Assembly (NCBI GenBank): GCA_000955785.1
Contig: JYOD01000011.1
Coordinates: 1 to 64,000 of the forward strand
Direction: 5' to 3'
DNA length: 64,000 bases
Origin: Burkholderiaceae bacterium 16
Lineage (GTDB): Bacteria; Pseudomonadota; Gammaproteobacteria; Burkholderiales; Burkholderiaceae
Of this stretch, positions 63,614 through 64,000 are shown one piece after another. The translations under genes and the position numbers were made by a program. Positions within the stretch are counted from its first letter, which is position 1. Every line of letters begins with the position of its first letter. The notes under the pieces were generated by a model. That model had not been told where the DNA came from and ran no database searches. It worked only from the letters and a program-made list of their open reading frames with translations.

Positions 63614-64000
63614 ATGACGATCACCATCCGCCTCGCCCCCTGGTCCGAAGTCCGCGAAACCGCGCGCTCCATCCGCTACGCCGTTTTCGTCGAAGAGCAG
63701 GGCGTGCCGGTGGAACTGGAATGGGACGAATGGGATGAGCCGAGCTGGCATGCGCTGGCGCTGGCCGAAGATGGCAGCGCGCTGGCCACGGGCCGCCTGC
63801 TGCCGGATGGCCATATCGGCCGCATGGCGGTGCTCAAGGCGGCGCGCGACAGCGGTGTCGGCGCCATGGTGCTGGACGCATTGATGGCCAAGGCCGCCGA
63901 CCTTGGCTATCCCGAACTGGTGCTCAATGCCCAAAGCTACGCGGCGCCGTTCTATGCGCGCGTGGGCTTCGAGCAAGTTGGCGAGGAATTCGAGGAAGCC
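63614..64000 (+). CDS. GNAT family N-acetyltransferase, 5' part (runs off the window)
   Basis: Acetyl-CoA-dependent acyltransferase; 129 codons are present with no stop. ETARSIRYAVFVEEQGVPVE is the N-terminal strand-helix of the ElaA-like group. The acetyl-CoA loop is in RMAVLKAARDSGVGAMVLDA (R-x-x-G-x-G/A), and LNAQSYAAPFYARVGFEQVG is the C-terminal strand of the fold, so little is missing. The ATG at 63614 lacks a clear ribosome site. It is divergent from the tetronate regulator. Substrate unknown. Confidence 0.88.
   Translation, partial: MTITIRLAPWSEVRETARSIRYAVFVEEQGVPVELEWDEWDEPSWHALALAEDGSALATGRLLPDGHIGRMAVLKAARDSGVGAMVLDALMAKAADLGYPELVLNAQSYAAPFYARVGFEQVGEEFEEA

Overview
The window is high-GC (roughly two-thirds G+C by eye) chromosomal DNA of a beta-proteobacterium, most likely Cupriavidus (the Ralstonia eutropha / C. 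necator group). The grounds are the prpR-prpB-prpC arrangement, the bolA-PPIase-yciB-msrB block, several Bug/Liv/Dpp transport systems, and a complete L-threonate/D-erythronate catabolic cluster of the type worked out in R. eutropha H16. I see no rRNA, tRNA, CRISPR, transposase or phage gene. It reads as ordinary host chromosome rich in catabolic operons.

Layout. 1-3.5 kb: methylcitrate cycle (prpC partial, prpB) on the minus strand, divergent from its sigma54 activator prpR, with a textbook -24/-12 promoter and twin palindromic operators between them. 3.5-5.7 kb: a cysteine synthase-like PLP enzyme, a small Abm-fold monooxygenase, and a RidA gene broken by a one-base frameshift. 5.7-15.4 kb: one long minus-strand operon (M81/MlrC metallopeptidase, peptide-binding protein, DppBCDF-type ABC transporter, D-aminoacylase), divergent from an XRE-cupin regulator, with paired operator-like repeats between. 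It looks like a D-amino-acid/peptide scavenging module. 15.4-23.5 kb: HD-GYP phosphodiesterase with a FliA-type promoter, AidB-like acyl-CoA dehydrogenase and TetR regulator, then a housekeeping block (PPIase, BolA, YciB, MsrB, SelO). 23.8-30.7 kb: acyl-CoA synthetase plus a full Liv-type ABC transporter in one operon; LivF has Arg in place of the Walker A lysine. 30.9-34.2 kb: a phytase-like secreted protein, a remnant of a threonine/serine dehydratase, and an amino acid permease.

34.5-50.9 kb: a plus-strand lipid/xenobiotic degradation island: fused enoyl-CoA hydratase/3-hydroxyacyl-CoA dehydrogenase, nicotinamidase, thiolase, two PaaI-type thioesterases, acyl-CoA dehydrogenase, three SDRs, serine hydrolase, MDR reductase, class II aldolase, GST-like protein, epoxide-hydrolase-like enzyme, and Asp/Glu racemase. 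51-56.4 kb: VOC protein, macrodomain hydrolase, iron alcohol dehydrogenase, HSL-type esterase, Bug-type binding protein and thioesterase. 56.5-63.4 kb: the tetronate operon (regulator-ltnD-otnK-otnC-MFS-otnI-denD), predicted to turn L-threonate and D-erythronate into dihydroxyacetone phosphate. The window ends inside a GNAT acetyltransferase.

The regulatory DNA is the most informative part. It shows a near-consensus sigma54 promoter, a near-consensus sigma28 promoter, a 15-bp perfect inverted repeat, and a GAAC-N4-GTTC-type motif recurring upstream of three lipid-related genes, which may mark one regulon.
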